Assembly: GCF_947387555.1 (NCBI RefSeq) | Contig: NZ_CANDNZ010000004.1 | Span: 1-64,000, forward strand | DNA from: Thalassomonas sp. RHCl1 | GTDB lineage: Bacteria > Pseudomonadota > Gammaproteobacteria > Enterobacterales > Alteromonadaceae | DNA: 64,000 bases | Reading direction: 5' to 3' | Shown: one piece after another, positions 38,744-47,180 of the stretch | Position numbering within the stretch: the stretch's first letter is position 1 | How the letters are laid out: the number at the start of each line of letters is the position of its first letter | Made by a program: the position numbers and the translations under genes | The notes under the pieces: generated by a model | Databases searched by the model: none | What the model was told of the DNA's origin: nothing | Seen by the model: the letters and a program-made list of their open reading frames with translations, nothing else

Positions 38744-39814
38744 ATGCGTCATCTCACCCTGTTGGCCGGCTTACTCATCAGCGGCCAAACTTTGGCTGGA
38801 CCGATAGATTTCGGCCAGGCAAGTCAATACAATGCATTTATCAAGGAAGATTATTCAGTTACCTCTTCGGATGTCGAAGGCAGAGTGGCTGTTGGCGGTA
38901 ATTTAACCGTAAACGGCGGCTATGATATCGGCACACAAATCATCGACTACGATATGGGTGACGGCCCGAGCTTAGTCGTTGGCGGCGATATCAACAAAAC
39001 CGGTACCGGCAGTTTAAATGTTTACCAGTCGGCGACCCTGCCCAACCCGGTATTGGGTGATGTGATATTAGGCGGCACTTTTAGCGGCGGCCCAAGCAGC
39101 ATAGGTTCAGTGACCGAAAACAGCAGCAATTTACCGGTAGACTTTAGCGGCGCTTTTGCCGAACTTGAAGCCCTGTCCCACCAGCTGGCGCAAGAAACCG
39201 CCATGGCGGTTATCGATCACGGCTGGGCGCTGGAATTTGCCCTGGATCCCAACCTGGTTTTCGAAGATGAAGTTTATGTCTTTAATATCACCCAGGACAT
39301 GTTTGCCACCGACTGGTACGTAAATACCGACGGCATGGGCGAAGATGCAACTGTGGTATTTAATATCGCCAATGACAACAGCTCAACCGTGGATTTTTCC
39401 CAGGCCAATGTCTTTTTAACCGACAGCGCCAATCCTTTTGACAGCTCAGATCCGTTAAGCGGCTACTTTAACAAAGGCGCAACCAACAACGAACCGCCGC
39501 TGCAACTGTTATATAACTTTGACGATGTCGAGCAGCTTAACCTTAACAGCGATTTATACGGCAGTGTCCTGGCACCGACGGCAGATATTAAAGCCAACGA
39601 GTCCACCATCTACGGCCAAGTGATAGGCAATTCATGGCAGGGGAATATGCAGATAAACTACAACCCGTTCCAGCCGGTTCCCCCGGGCACCACGCCGGTT
39701 CCCGAGCCGACAGGTTTATTATTATTTGTCTTAGGCTTAGCCTTGATATTTGCCAGAAAGAAATTATCCGGTTTCAAATTCAAGTCAGCCAGCCAGTCCT
39801 TCAGTTTTGCTTGA
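38744..39814 (+). CDS. Choice-of-anchor A family protein with PEP-CTERM sorting signal
   Basis: A 356-residue exported protein. The signal peptide is about residues 1-18. The choice-of-anchor A domain (about 20-315) contains DVEGRVAVGGNLTVNGGYDIG and the late LNSDLYGSVLAPTADI. The C-terminus has PEP-CTERM features: the PVPEPTGLLL motif, a hydrophobic helix and a basic ARKK tail. Such tails are processed by exosortases, none of which is encoded here. Such domains are linked to surface or biofilm material. A NagR operator sits in its promoter; SD GGAG precedes the ATG. Confidence 0.87.
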   Translation: MRHLTLLAGLLISGQTLAGPIDFGQASQYNAFIKEDYSVTSSDVEGRVAVGGNLTVNGGYDIGTQIIDYDMGDGPSLVVGGDINKTGTGSLNVYQSATLPNPVLGDVILGGTFSGGPSSIGSVTENSSNLPVDFSGAFAELEALSHQLAQETAMAVIDHGWALEFALDPNLVFEDEVYVFNITQDMFATDWYVNTDGMGEDATVVFNIANDNSSTVDFSQANVFLTDSANPFDSSDPLSGYFNKGATNNEPPLQLLYNFDDVEQLNLNSDLYGSVLAPTADIKANESTIYGQVIGNSWQGNMQINYNPFQPVPPGTTPVPEPTGLLLFVLGLALIFARKKLSGFKFKSASQSFSFA

Positions 39815-39853
39815 TAAGTTAACTTAGATTTAAGGTAACTTATCGCAGAAGCT

Positions 39854-39886
39854 AAAATGCCAGCCCTCTCCCGCTGGCATTTTTTT
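39854..39886 (+). terminator. Terminator after the PEP-CTERM gene
   Basis: Stem AAAATGCCAGC/GCTGGCATTTT with a short loop and a seven-T run on the plus strand. The A run on the 5' side means it may also work for the converging ohrR transcript. Confidence 0.85.
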
Positions 39887-40340
39887 ATGGGTTATCCTCT
39901 TGCTCATCGGCATGTAAATCCGCACACACTTTATCCAACAAGCGGTTTAATAGCTGTACCTCATCCGGCGCGATATTGGGAAAGGCACACCGTATCTTAG
40001 CCGGCACCTCGGCCGCCTTTACCTGTAACGCCTTGCCTGCCGGTAGCAAGTGAAGCAATTTCTTGCGTTTATCCTCTTCACTCTTGGTGATGGACAGCAG
40101 CTTTTTTTCCTGCATCTTTTTTAAAATCAGGCTCATAGCGCCGCCATCGATAACGGTTTTTTCCAATAAGCTCTGTATGGTGATGCCGTCTTGCTCCCAC
40201 AAGGCCATCATCACTACATACTGGGGATAGGTCAGATTTAAAGCCTCAAGCAAAGGCCGGTAAGCGCGGATCAAGCCGTTTGACGCCATGTATAGGCGGT
40301 GGCACAGCTGATTATCCAGTTTAAGTTGGTCGTAAGTCAT
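39885..40340 (-). CDS. ohrR: MarR-family redox repressor OhrR
   Basis: About 151 residues. The N-terminal QLCHRLYMAS carries the peroxide-sensing Cys13, and LTYPQYVVMMALWEQDG is the OhrR signature. A winged helix-turn-helix spans about 45-110 with the SLILKKMQEKKLL recognition region. I chose the ATG at 40340, which has AGGAG eight bases upstream, rather than the in-frame codon at 40391. It is divergent from ohr, its usual target. Confidence 0.9.
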   Translation of the reverse strand: MTYDQLKLDNQLCHRLYMASNGLIRAYRPLLEALNLTYPQYVVMMALWEQDGITIQSLLEKTVIDGGAMSLILKKMQEKKLLSITKSEEDKRKKLLHLLPAGKALQVKAAEVPAKIRCAFPNIAPDEVQLLNRLLDKVCADLHADEQEDNP

Positions 40341-40367
40341 AAAAGCTCCTGCAAGTACTGTTATTTT

Positions 40368-40381
40368 ATTTTGCACACAAA
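40368..40381. promoter_or_regulatory. Putative OhrR operator, ohrR-proximal
   Basis: ATTTTGCACACAAA resembles the perfect palindrome site at 40413 (shared pattern ATTTTGCA-N2-CAAA). It lies 28 bp upstream of the ohrR start, where it could mediate autoregulation. Confidence 0.45.
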
Positions 40382-40412
40382 GTATTTGCAATCATAAAAG
40401 CACTCAGATATT

Positions 40413-40426
40413 ATTTTGCATGCAAA
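40413..40426. promoter_or_regulatory. Putative OhrR operator, ohr-proximal
   Basis: ATTTTGCATGCAAA contains the perfect 12-bp palindrome TTTGCATGCAAA in the 119-bp ohrR-ohr divergent region, 34 bp before the ohr start. Peroxide-oxidised OhrR would release it. Confidence 0.55.
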
Positions 40427-40459
40427 CTAAATTGTTCAATATCACACAGAGGAACTCGT

Positions 40460-40888
40460 ATGAACTTATTAAATCAGGTGTTATATACAGCGAAAGCAAC
40501 AGCAACCGGCGGCCGTGAAGGCAGCGCCAAATCAGACGATGGCCGCTTAAACCTGGCTTTATCGACCCCGAAAGGCCTGGGCGGTGACGATGGTGCGGGC
40601 ACCAATCCGGAGCAATTATTTGCTGCAGGTTATGCCGCCTGTTTTATCGGCGCCCTTAAGGTCGTTGCCGGCAATGCCAAAATAGCCCTGCCCAAAGACA
40701 CTTTTATTAATGCCGAAGTGGCCATAGGCCCTATTGCACAAGGTTTTGGTATTGCGGTGAAGCTGGCGGTTTCTTTAGGCGACATGGACAAGAGCCAGGC
40801 ACATGATCTGGTTGGTCAGGCCCACGAAATTTGCCCATATTCAAATGCGACCCGGGGTAATGTCGATGTGGAATTAACGGTGATTTAA
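40460..40888 (+). CDS. ohr: Organic hydroperoxide resistance protein Ohr
   Basis: A 142-residue OsmC/Ohr-family peroxidase. The two catalytic cysteines are Cys61 in AAGYAACFIGAL and Cys124 in HEICPYSNATRGN. It reduces organic and fatty-acid hydroperoxides using lipoyl proteins. The divergent OhrR gene and paired palindromes fit the usual ohr control. A good ribosome site (GAGGAA) precedes the ATG. Confidence 0.96.
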   Translation: MNLLNQVLYTAKATATGGREGSAKSDDGRLNLALSTPKGLGGDDGAGTNPEQLFAAGYAACFIGALKVVAGNAKIALPKDTFINAEVAIGPIAQGFGIAVKLAVSLGDMDKSQAHDLVGQAHEICPYSNATRGNVDVELTVI

Positions 40889-40916
40889 TCCCCAAAAATA
40901 CTGAAATGAATTACCG

Positions 40917-40942
40917 GGCGGCGTTTGCCGCCTTATTCTTTT
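40917..40942 (+). terminator. Terminator after ohr
   Basis: Stem GGCGGC/GCCGCC with a GTTT loop, followed by TTATTCTTTT, 28 nt after the ohr stop codon. Confidence 0.75.
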
Positions 40943-41178
40943 CCCCTGGAAGAAAATAATTTATACATTTGAGCCTGAGAATTTCGCTTTATCACCTAAA
41001 TGAAAGTGCCGACGGATTCAGTAATGAAGTTAGCGTCAAACAAGTTGTGCAATTGAACACTCTCGCAGATAGCGACTTTAACCGGCTAAGCAGTACTTGA
41101 AATGATGAGTGAAAAAAGGCAGCAATAACCCTGAGGGCTTTTATATCTTTTGTACAAAAGCCTGCTAGCAAACGGGTT

Positions 41179-41742
41179 TTATAATGCCCTGAACATAATC
41201 AAACGCAATAACTGCTCCTCAAACATAATGCGTTTATCAATGGCCTTGAGCCCGACCTTTTGCAAGGTTTTCAGCGAGGCAATATTATTCGGATGCACGG
41301 TAGAAAACAGGTATTTAACGCCGATTTTTTGCGCCTCGGCAACACGCAGCGCGGTAATTTGGCTATTGATCCCCCTGCCCCTGTAATCCGGGTGCACTAA
41401 GGTGAAATAAATCATGGCACTGTGCTCGCCGGGATAATCTAAATGGCCAAGATAGTTCGGCAACTCCCGTAAATGTTTAAGTACGGCATAAGCGATAATC
41501 CGGTCACCGTCAAAGACAAAAAACTTGGTCATCTCCTTACCGAGTATGCCTTCAAGAAAAGTAGGTGTCGGCGGAAATAAATCAGGCGCGGCATTACTGG
41601 CTTCTACGCTGGCGGTCAGGGCCAGTAAGGCATCTCTATATGATAAAGCACAGGTGTTTTTGTCGATAACTTTAATATCTAAGGCCACAAATAAGATCTC
41701 TGGAGCAGGTATTTTAAAAGGCGAAATATAACAGCTAACCAT
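41179..41742 (-). CDS. GNAT-family N-acetyltransferase
   Basis: About 187 residues. The acetyl-CoA-binding motif A is visible as FTLVHPDYRGRGINSQI near residue 115, followed by AQKIGVKYLFSTVHPNN and ASLKTLQKVGLKAI, which close the GNAT fold. The substrate is unknown. The start is uncertain: the ATG at 41742 has no ribosome site, and a GTG about 18 codons in would still leave a full GNAT domain. The 290 bp between ohr and this gene hold only the ohr terminator. Confidence 0.8.
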   Translation of the reverse strand: MVSCYISPFKIPAPEILFVALDIKVIDKNTCALSYRDALLALTASVEASNAAPDLFPPTPTFLEGILGKEMTKFFVFDGDRIIAYAVLKHLRELPNYLGHLDYPGEHSAMIYFTLVHPDYRGRGINSQITALRVAEAQKIGVKYLFSTVHPNNIASLKTLQKVGLKAIDKRIMFEEQLLRLIMFRAL

Positions 41743-41936
41743 TTTATTTCAATGATTTGACATGATTAAGACCATCACCGTATGTTGCTGTTTTTCATCA
41801 GGGTTGTTCTGCGGTAAAGCAGGATGTAAAAATACCGATTATTTATGTTAATATCTTGTTACACATATAGGCTGTGCATTTCTTGACCCCTGCCGTATAT
41901 TGTTAGTGCAAATAATAAACAAAAAAAGGAAGTGTC

Positions 41937-42134
41937 ATGAAATTAAAACTAAATAAAAAACAACTGAAAAACCTTTCTAAAGACAATAAGGCCTTACCGG
42001 CAGCTATGACCCCTCAAGTAGGCGGTGGCCGCGGACCTGAGTCAGAAGCCTTCTGCCAAAATACCAATGATTACTGGTGCCAGAGACCATCTTCACCTCT
42101 GGTTGGCTGTACCCAAATTGAGCGATGCCTGTAA
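41937..42134 (+). CDS. Small Cys-rich peptide with double-glycine leader, possible RiPP precursor
   Basis: A 65-residue peptide with a strong ribosome site (AAAGGAAG) and its own terminator. The first half is leader-like: a basic, Leu/Lys-rich start (KLKLNKKQLKNLS) and TPQVGGG at 25-31, a double-glycine type cleavage site. The second half is a core-like segment of 34 residues with four Cys (40, 48, 58, 64), Trp and Gly. The layout resembles lanthipeptide or other RiPP precursors, but no modification enzyme or exporter gene is adjacent. Function is not established. Confidence 0.65.
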   Translation: MKLKLNKKQLKNLSKDNKALPAAMTPQVGGGRGPESEAFCQNTNDYWCQRPSSPLVGCTQIERCL

Positions 42135-42216
42135 TCATTTAAGCGCATCAGGTAAAACAGTGGCTTAGTGCTATCAGCTGCTCTCTTTACCAGAAACCTG
42201 AACTTCTGTTAATCAC

Positions 42217-42247
42217 AATAATGCCGGCCTTGCCCGGCATTATTTTT
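42217..42247 (+). terminator. Terminator after the small Cys-rich peptide gene
   Basis: Perfect 11-bp stem AATAATGCCGG/CCGGCATTATT with a 6-nt loop and five T residues. It shows that the peptide gene is transcribed on its own. Confidence 0.85.
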
Positions 42248-42330
42248 CCAAAGATAACCCTGGCAGCCCTTGCCAAAAGCGCAGCAACAGCCAAAAAAGC
42301 ACGATCGGCCTTTGCACCACCAACCTGCTG

Positions 42331-42510
42331 CTATTCACCTTGACTGGCTAATTGGTCCTGACTTAAAGACACGATTCTCAATGTTAGTTTTTGCACTCCC
42401 GGCGCAATAATAAAGGAGATCAGTGCTGCCGCCGGCCAGGCCAAACTAAATGCCTGCAGCCACTTTAAGGCAAATTGCTCGACCAAACCTATGTCACTGG
42501 CGGTGAGCAT
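42331..42510 (-). pseudogene. DUF2798-like remnant (N-terminally truncated)
   Basis: The minus strand encodes 59 residues after an ATG at 42510. The segment FALKWLQAFSLAWPAAALISF followed by IIAPGVQKL fits the second half of DUF2798 membrane proteins, whose pattern is roughly W-x-x-x-F-x-x-x-W-P-x-A-x-x-x-A-P. Upstream in the same frame AVVVCCWAM looks like the end of a first TM helix, but stop codons (near 42535 and before) cut it off. It therefore looks like a decayed gene. A short functional version cannot be excluded. The rest of 42248-42664 shows nothing else. Confidence 0.5.
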
Positions 42511-42664
42511 AGCCCAGCAACAAACAACAACGGCTTACTGCCGTCAATTAATGCAACAGGGCGATAAAAGCTGACTACACTCTAAAGAGAAAGCGGACAA
42601 TAAATGCTGTATATGCCTTGTCAACGGCCTGCACAATCATTTACTCACTAAGGATCGCCTGTCT

Positions 42665-43744
42665 ATGTTTCATGCCCTCATTAAACGCCTGTTTCCATCC
42701 GACGGCGACCAGCCTAATTACTATTATTTTGAAGATAGCCGGCCGGTTGAACAAGAAGAGTCCCCTGAAACAAGAGCAAACGCCATCCACTTGATTTCAG
42801 CCGAAGAAGCACATCAAAAAGCCTTTTACGATGTTTTATTCGGGCAAAGCGAACACAGCGAGCAACACGATGAACTTTCTTTGTTCATCACCAAAAAAGT
42901 ACAAAAATTACTGGAAATGCCGAAGCTGATTTTAAAAGTTGTCCCCCTGCTGCCAGCCTCCCTCTCTAAGGTCATTGATCAGCTCAATAATGATAACGAC
43001 TTTGATACCAATGCCCTGATAACACTGATCCAGCAAGAGCCGGTTATTGCCGCTAAAGTCATAGAGCTGGCAAATTCGTCTTTTTATAACCGCAGTGATA
43101 AAGAAGTTACTGATCTCAAATCAGCGTTTATGCTGCTTGGCCAAAACGGCTTGATGCAAGGGGTACTCAACGGTTTTATCAATCAGCTCACGCCGCAGCC
43201 AACCATTTATTTCCAGCAATACGGCCACAAAATATGGCAGCACAGCCTGTCTACCGGACAGATAGCCAAAGAAATCATCAGCCAGTCTCCCTATAAGCAG
43301 GGAGCGGCAGAAGGTTATCTGATCGGTTTAATTTGCAACCTGGGCAATATGATTATTTTTCAACTTTTGATGGAAGCCTTCTCTTATACTCACCCTGACT
43401 GCCAGCCAAACACCTTTGCCTTTAAAAATCTGTTATATGAAAACTCGAAAAAACTGACCACCCATATTGCCAGGCACTGGCATATGCCAAAGAGCATTTT
43501 AGATACCCTGGTTTGGCAGGAAAAGTTAACCCAATCGGCCATGCTCCAGTCGCTGCTAACAAAGAAGCCTATTGCCTGTTTTATCTATGAAGCCAACATC
43601 ATCAGCGAATTAATCATCCGCTTTGAATACGATGACCTAGAGCAGACCGCCATGGAGCAGGCCAAAGAAAGTTTACTTTTCAGCGATGAGGCCAAGCAAT
43701 ACCTGGATAAATTCTTACAGGCTGAAGCCGTGGATTGCGATTAA
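42665..43744 (+). CDS. HDOD-domain protein
   Basis: A 359-residue cytosolic protein. An HDOD domain spans about 90-300, with LPASLSKVIDQL, DTNALITLIQQEPVIAAKVIELANS and a later LIGLICNLGNMIIFQ. HDOD proteins are signalling scaffolds related to HD phosphohydrolases but usually without the catalytic HD pair. The N-terminal 80 residues match nothing I recognise. It stands alone between the DUF2798 remnant and the Lon-domain gene. Confidence 0.85.
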   Translation: MFHALIKRLFPSDGDQPNYYYFEDSRPVEQEESPETRANAIHLISAEEAHQKAFYDVLFGQSEHSEQHDELSLFITKKVQKLLEMPKLILKVVPLLPASLSKVIDQLNNDNDFDTNALITLIQQEPVIAAKVIELANSSFYNRSDKEVTDLKSAFMLLGQNGLMQGVLNGFINQLTPQPTIYFQQYGHKIWQHSLSTGQIAKEIISQSPYKQGAAEGYLIGLICNLGNMIIFQLLMEAFSYTHPDCQPNTFAFKNLLYENSKKLTTHIARHWHMPKSILDTLVWQEKLTQSAMLQSLLTKKPIACFIYEANIISELIIRFEYDDLEQTAMEQAKESLLFSDEAKQYLDKFLQAEAVDCD

Positions 43745-43811
43745 TATCTGATAAGCAAGTTAACAAACAAGGATATTCTTTATTAGGGCGAGAGCATGCA
43801 AAAGCATACCG

Positions 43812-44384
43812 CTACCTGGAGACTTGGCTTTCGCTCCCCAAAAGCGCATTGAGAAAAGCAACCGCCATATGAAAACTGTCCCGGCGGGCAAAAAAACTTT
43901 TATCTTCAAACTTAACGGGTAACAGCTCTAACCAACGGGCACATACCCAGTCGGCACGTTCGAAATAACAAGTCGGATACAGCTGCTGCAGGGCGTCATA
44001 TTCATTAAACAGCCACTTTAACTGCTGCTGCAAAAAGTGGCAGTCTCGCCGGTCGGCTGATTCCTGCCAATGCTCCATGGGGGTAACCGTGCCAAATAAC
44101 AGCTTATCGGCTTGTTTAGTGGTAGCCGATATCGACACCAAGCGCTGACATTTAACCGTAATATTAAGCAGGCCCTCTTCATCGCTGTCAAAGTCGATAA
44201 TATCCACCCAACTGCCCCACTTGCTCATCCTGGCATTATCCAACACATAAGCAATGACAAAGCCGTGGGTCTCATTGGCATTTTTCACCATATTCAGGTA
44301 GCGCTGCTCAAATATCCGCAGCTGGGTGATGCCGCCGGGCAGCAAATAAACAGGTAAAGGAAAAATCGGTATTTTCATCGTCAA
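43812..44384 (-). CDS. Lon protease substrate-binding (LAN) domain protein
   Basis: A 190-residue stand-alone Lon N-terminal-type domain. It opens with IPIFPLPVYLLPGGITQLRIFEQRYLNMV, typical of this family, and has no ATPase or protease domain. Stand-alone LAN-domain proteins are common in gammaproteobacteria; their role is unclear. It converges with the HDOD gene. Confidence 0.9.
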   Translation of the reverse strand: MTMKIPIFPLPVYLLPGGITQLRIFEQRYLNMVKNANETHGFVIAYVLDNARMSKWGSWVDIIDFDSDEEGLLNITVKCQRLVSISATTKQADKLLFGTVTPMEHWQESADRRDCHFLQQQLKWLFNEYDALQQLYPTCYFERADWVCARWLELLPVKFEDKSFFARRDSFHMAVAFLNALLGSESQVSR

Positions 44385-44449
44385 AACCCAAGGCTCGCTA
44401 TATTAAGCATACGAGTTTTTAGGGCAACAGGTGAAATAAATACTAATGA

Positions 44450-44989
44450 TTAACTCCCTTCTACTTTCAAAGCATATTTTGCCGAATACACACCGTACAT
44501 GCGATTTTCTTTGCCTATGCTGACCTGGTAAAACACCATAATCACCAGCAACTCACCATAACTGGGATCTATCGCCAGGGAGTAGTACTTGGTAAAGCGC
44601 CCCCCTTCGGCCATTAATACCGCCATACAACCGGCGGAAATAGCAGAAGCTCCGGCAAGCCGGTATAAACCATCGAGAGTCGAGGTGGTAATACTAATGA
44701 CGGTGCCTACTCCGGGCAGCAGGCCTGCCGGCCCTAAAATCCAGGGAATGGTATTGCGCGCCGCTGCCCGGCGAAATAAATTAGCATAACTATTCGCCTG
44801 GTTTTTAGTCAGTACTTTAGTGTCTACCGCTAATTTTTTATCACTGCTGAGCTTGTTATATTCGGACCTTGAAAGAATGGCATAGATATTATGAGGCAGA
44901 CCCGTTAGTGAAATACCGGTTTTAGGGAATAACACCGAAATTTGACTGCTAAAATTCATGGGATCATTATCTTTAAAATAGCCACTCAT
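44450..44989 (-). CDS. Unknown protein with a hydrophobic Gly/Ala-rich core
   Basis: About 179 residues and not recognised. I chose the ATG at 44989, which has GAGGAGTG eight bases before it; an in-frame codon at 45034 is the alternative. Residues about 85-130 form one or two hydrophobic Gly/Ala-rich helices (WILGPAGLLPGVGTVISI, GASAISAGCMAVLMAEG). The rest is soluble-looking. No signal peptide is seen. It lies beside and divergent from the putative toxin-immunity cassette (45336 onward), so it may belong to the same accessory region. Confidence 0.65.
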   Translation of the reverse strand: MSGYFKDNDPMNFSSQISVLFPKTGISLTGLPHNIYAILSRSEYNKLSSDKKLAVDTKVLTKNQANSYANLFRRAAARNTIPWILGPAGLLPGVGTVISITTSTLDGLYRLAGASAISAGCMAVLMAEGGRFTKYYSLAIDPSYGELLVIMVFYQVSIGKENRMYGVYSAKYALKVEGS

Positions 44990-45335
44990 GATATCACTCC
45001 TCTGTTGCAGTGAGAGGAAGGCATATGCTGTCAAAAAGCGTAGAAGGCTATCTGGTATGCGTCAATGCTGCAGTCATATTAACCAAGTTTAAAAAGGCAC
45101 AGGAGCTTTACAATAAAGCAGCATAAGCAGTAACCGAAAAGGGAGGCTCCAGGCAGTATTTCCCGGATAAAAGCCGTTTATTTATCGAACAATTATGTTG
45201 TAATAACACCAGCAACAAAACAGACAGCACAAAGAAAAAATATAAAGGGATGACAATAAAGCCAAGGTCAATAACCCGCTCCCGGCTATACTGAAAAACA
45301 AGCTAACGATAACTCAGTTTGAAAAGGATTTTAAC

Positions 45336-46331
45336 ATGAGTGAAATTATTCTCACTAACCAGCTGTTAAGCCGCCAGGCCTTTAAAGAACAATGCGGGAT
45401 AGAGCTTGACCAGCTTAAAGATATTCATGGTCGTACACCGGAGTTTGCGATAGGTAATACTCCTTACCTGTTAGAGCCACCTTCCCCTGGCCATAACAAT
45501 CCGAATGTTGCCGGATTAAGTGCCCTGAACCAGCTTGCGCCTATGTATATTTCCCGGGACCTTGCCAATCTTTCATTGTCTCTTGGCAGTGAAAATGTAT
45601 TGGCCCTTGCTGAACTAAGAAAGAAACTATACGAGTTTGGTGTCGGTTCTATCGGGGCTTCCACCAGCTTTCACGGCGAACGAGCAAGTGGCTTTCTTAA
45701 AGCTGTGCAAAAATATCAAGATACCTTAATGCAATACCGGGAAGCTATCGAAGCCAAATCTCCGCATAAGCTGGCGGCAGAGCAAAAAGTCAATCATGCC
45801 TATAAGGAATTACAGACAAAATTTCACCATGAAATGGAATCAGTAACAGCCCAGGTGAAATCCCGGCGCGGTACAGCCCTCAGTAACCTGGACAGGGGCA
45901 AGAATATCGTCAGAAGCAGCCGTAATGTCACTAAGCTGGATGTCACCAACCAGGCACAAGCCAGTGAGCTGGTTCAATTTACCAAATACACTAAATTGTT
46001 AGGTAATGGCCTGGCCGTTATCGACTTTACCAGTCGGGTAGGTAATATCCAAAATACTCACAGGGCTGGCGGTAACTGGCACAGGCAGTTATTTATTGAG
46101 TCTAGTGGGTTTGCTGCTAGTGCTGCTATTGGAACAGGCTTTTTAAAAGCTGGTGGTTATGGACTTGGGTTATTAATAGTGTCTACTCCCATAGGCTGGG
46201 TCGGTTTAGTTTTAGGGGGAGCTCTTGTTGTCGGTGCCGCTGCTGGTGCTTCAATGACCACCAGCCATATAATTACAAATGATGCCGGTGGCATCTACGA
46301 TTCACTTATGAATTGGATTACTTCATCATGA
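45336..46331 (+). CDS. Putative membrane-active toxin/effector (unknown family)
   Basis: A 331-residue protein without signal peptide. Residues 1-110 are soluble and Pro/Asn-rich, about 115-195 a basic Lys/Arg-rich coiled coil, and about 225-310 a Gly/Ala-rich hydrophobic region (SSGFAASAAIGTGF; then GWVGLVLGGALVVGAAAGA). This resembles the C-terminal membrane hairpins of pore-forming colicin-like toxins and some type VI effectors. The stop overlaps the next start (ATGA). The next three genes are paralogous small membrane proteins, as expected for repeated immunity genes. The toxin role is inference; no family was recognised. Confidence 0.55.
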   Translation: MSEIILTNQLLSRQAFKEQCGIELDQLKDIHGRTPEFAIGNTPYLLEPPSPGHNNPNVAGLSALNQLAPMYISRDLANLSLSLGSENVLALAELRKKLYEFGVGSIGASTSFHGERASGFLKAVQKYQDTLMQYREAIEAKSPHKLAAEQKVNHAYKELQTKFHHEMESVTAQVKSRRGTALSNLDRGKNIVRSSRNVTKLDVTNQAQASELVQFTKYTKLLGNGLAVIDFTSRVGNIQNTHRAGGNWHRQLFIESSGFAASAAIGTGFLKAGGYGLGLLIVSTPIGWVGLVLGGALVVGAAAGASMTTSHIITNDAGGIYDSLMNWITSS

Positions 46332-46702
46332 CAGAAAGACAAATACTGGTCGCTTTTATTATCTTACTAAGCGTAATTACCGGAATCTTCTTCGTACTAT
46401 TTGGCCAGATAACGGTAAGAAAACTTAGGAAAAACCCTAAAACAAAGGATGTCCTCGGACTAGAGTTTATGAGTGGCTGGGATATCCTGAACGCAGCGCA
46501 AGCCTTAACTATGCCGAAGCGTTGGAGTAAGAAATTAGAGAAAAGCCCACTTTCCTCTAGCAACGCTGATTCAGCTTTACTATTTGAAAATACTAATAAG
46601 TTTGACCGGATACTTGCCGCTATTTTTTATTGGTTATGGATGTTTACCGGATTTTCTGGTGCCATATTAATACTTATGAATACCTTTGGTTTATTTGATT
46701 AA
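46328..46702 (+). CDS. Putative immunity protein 1 (two-TM paralogue)
   Basis: A 124-residue membrane protein with TM helices at about 7-27 and 95-118. Between them is a cytosolic loop with ITVRKLRKNP, GWDILNAAQAL and KFDRILAAIFYW. I chose the ATG at 46328, whose ATGA overlaps the toxin gene stop; the ATG at 46313 lies inside the toxin gene. It is clearly homologous to the next two genes. Immunity is inferred from coupling and repetition. Confidence 0.7.
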   Translation: MTERQILVAFIILLSVITGIFFVLFGQITVRKLRKNPKTKDVLGLEFMSGWDILNAAQALTMPKRWSKKLEKSPLSSSNADSALLFENTNKFDRILAAIFYWLWMFTGFSGAILILMNTFGLFD

Positions 46703-46764
46703 AGCACAAAAGATGATGGGCTTTAACATTACCACATTGATTGCTAATGAAGTTAGTGACCCAA

Positions 46765-47139
46765 ATGAATAATGCGACTTTATCTTTAGGAATAATACTT
46801 GGCTGTACGATAATATCATGGATACTTTTCATTCTTTTTGGACAGCTAACAGTTAAAAAGTTAAGAAAAAATCCAGAGGCAAAACATGAATTAGGCATGG
46901 AGCTTGTCAGTGGCTGGGACATTATCAATGTTGCCCAATCTCTTGCTTTACCTATCACACTGATTAGAAAGTTTAAAAAAACACAAATGTCTTTCTTTTA
47001 CTCCGATGCTGATTTGCTCATTAAACATACCAGCAAATTCGATCGCATTTTAGCTAAAGTGTTTTATTGGACGTTTACGATAACAGGCATACTCATCTTA
47101 ACTTGGGTTTGTTTAGTGACAACAGGTCTACTGAAATAA
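46765..47139 (+). CDS. Putative immunity protein 2 (two-TM paralogue, diverged)
   Basis: About 124 residues with the same layout as its neighbours: LTVKKLRKNP after TM1, GWDIINVAQSL in the loop, KFDRILAKVFYW before TM2. It is the most diverged of the three copies in the middle of the loop. I chose the ATG at 46765 because it gives exactly the same 27-residue lead-in to the KLRKNP motif as in the paralogues. The ribosome site is weak; upstream TTG 46741 or ATG 46747 are possible. Confidence 0.65.
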   Translation: MNNATLSLGIILGCTIISWILFILFGQLTVKKLRKNPEAKHELGMELVSGWDIINVAQSLALPITLIRKFKKTQMSFFYSDADLLIKHTSKFDRILAKVFYWTFTITGILILTWVCLVTTGLLK

Positions 47140-47180
47140 CTCAGCTTAATGAAACAACTTTCATACATCAGGAACCGATA

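Noticed and set aside
45025-45126. Plus-strand 33-codon frame with a GAGGAAGG ribosome-like site
   Set aside because: The site is good but the product is too short to judge and it is in the divergent upstream region of two genes; kept only as a note. Otherwise 45035-45335 shows no gene.
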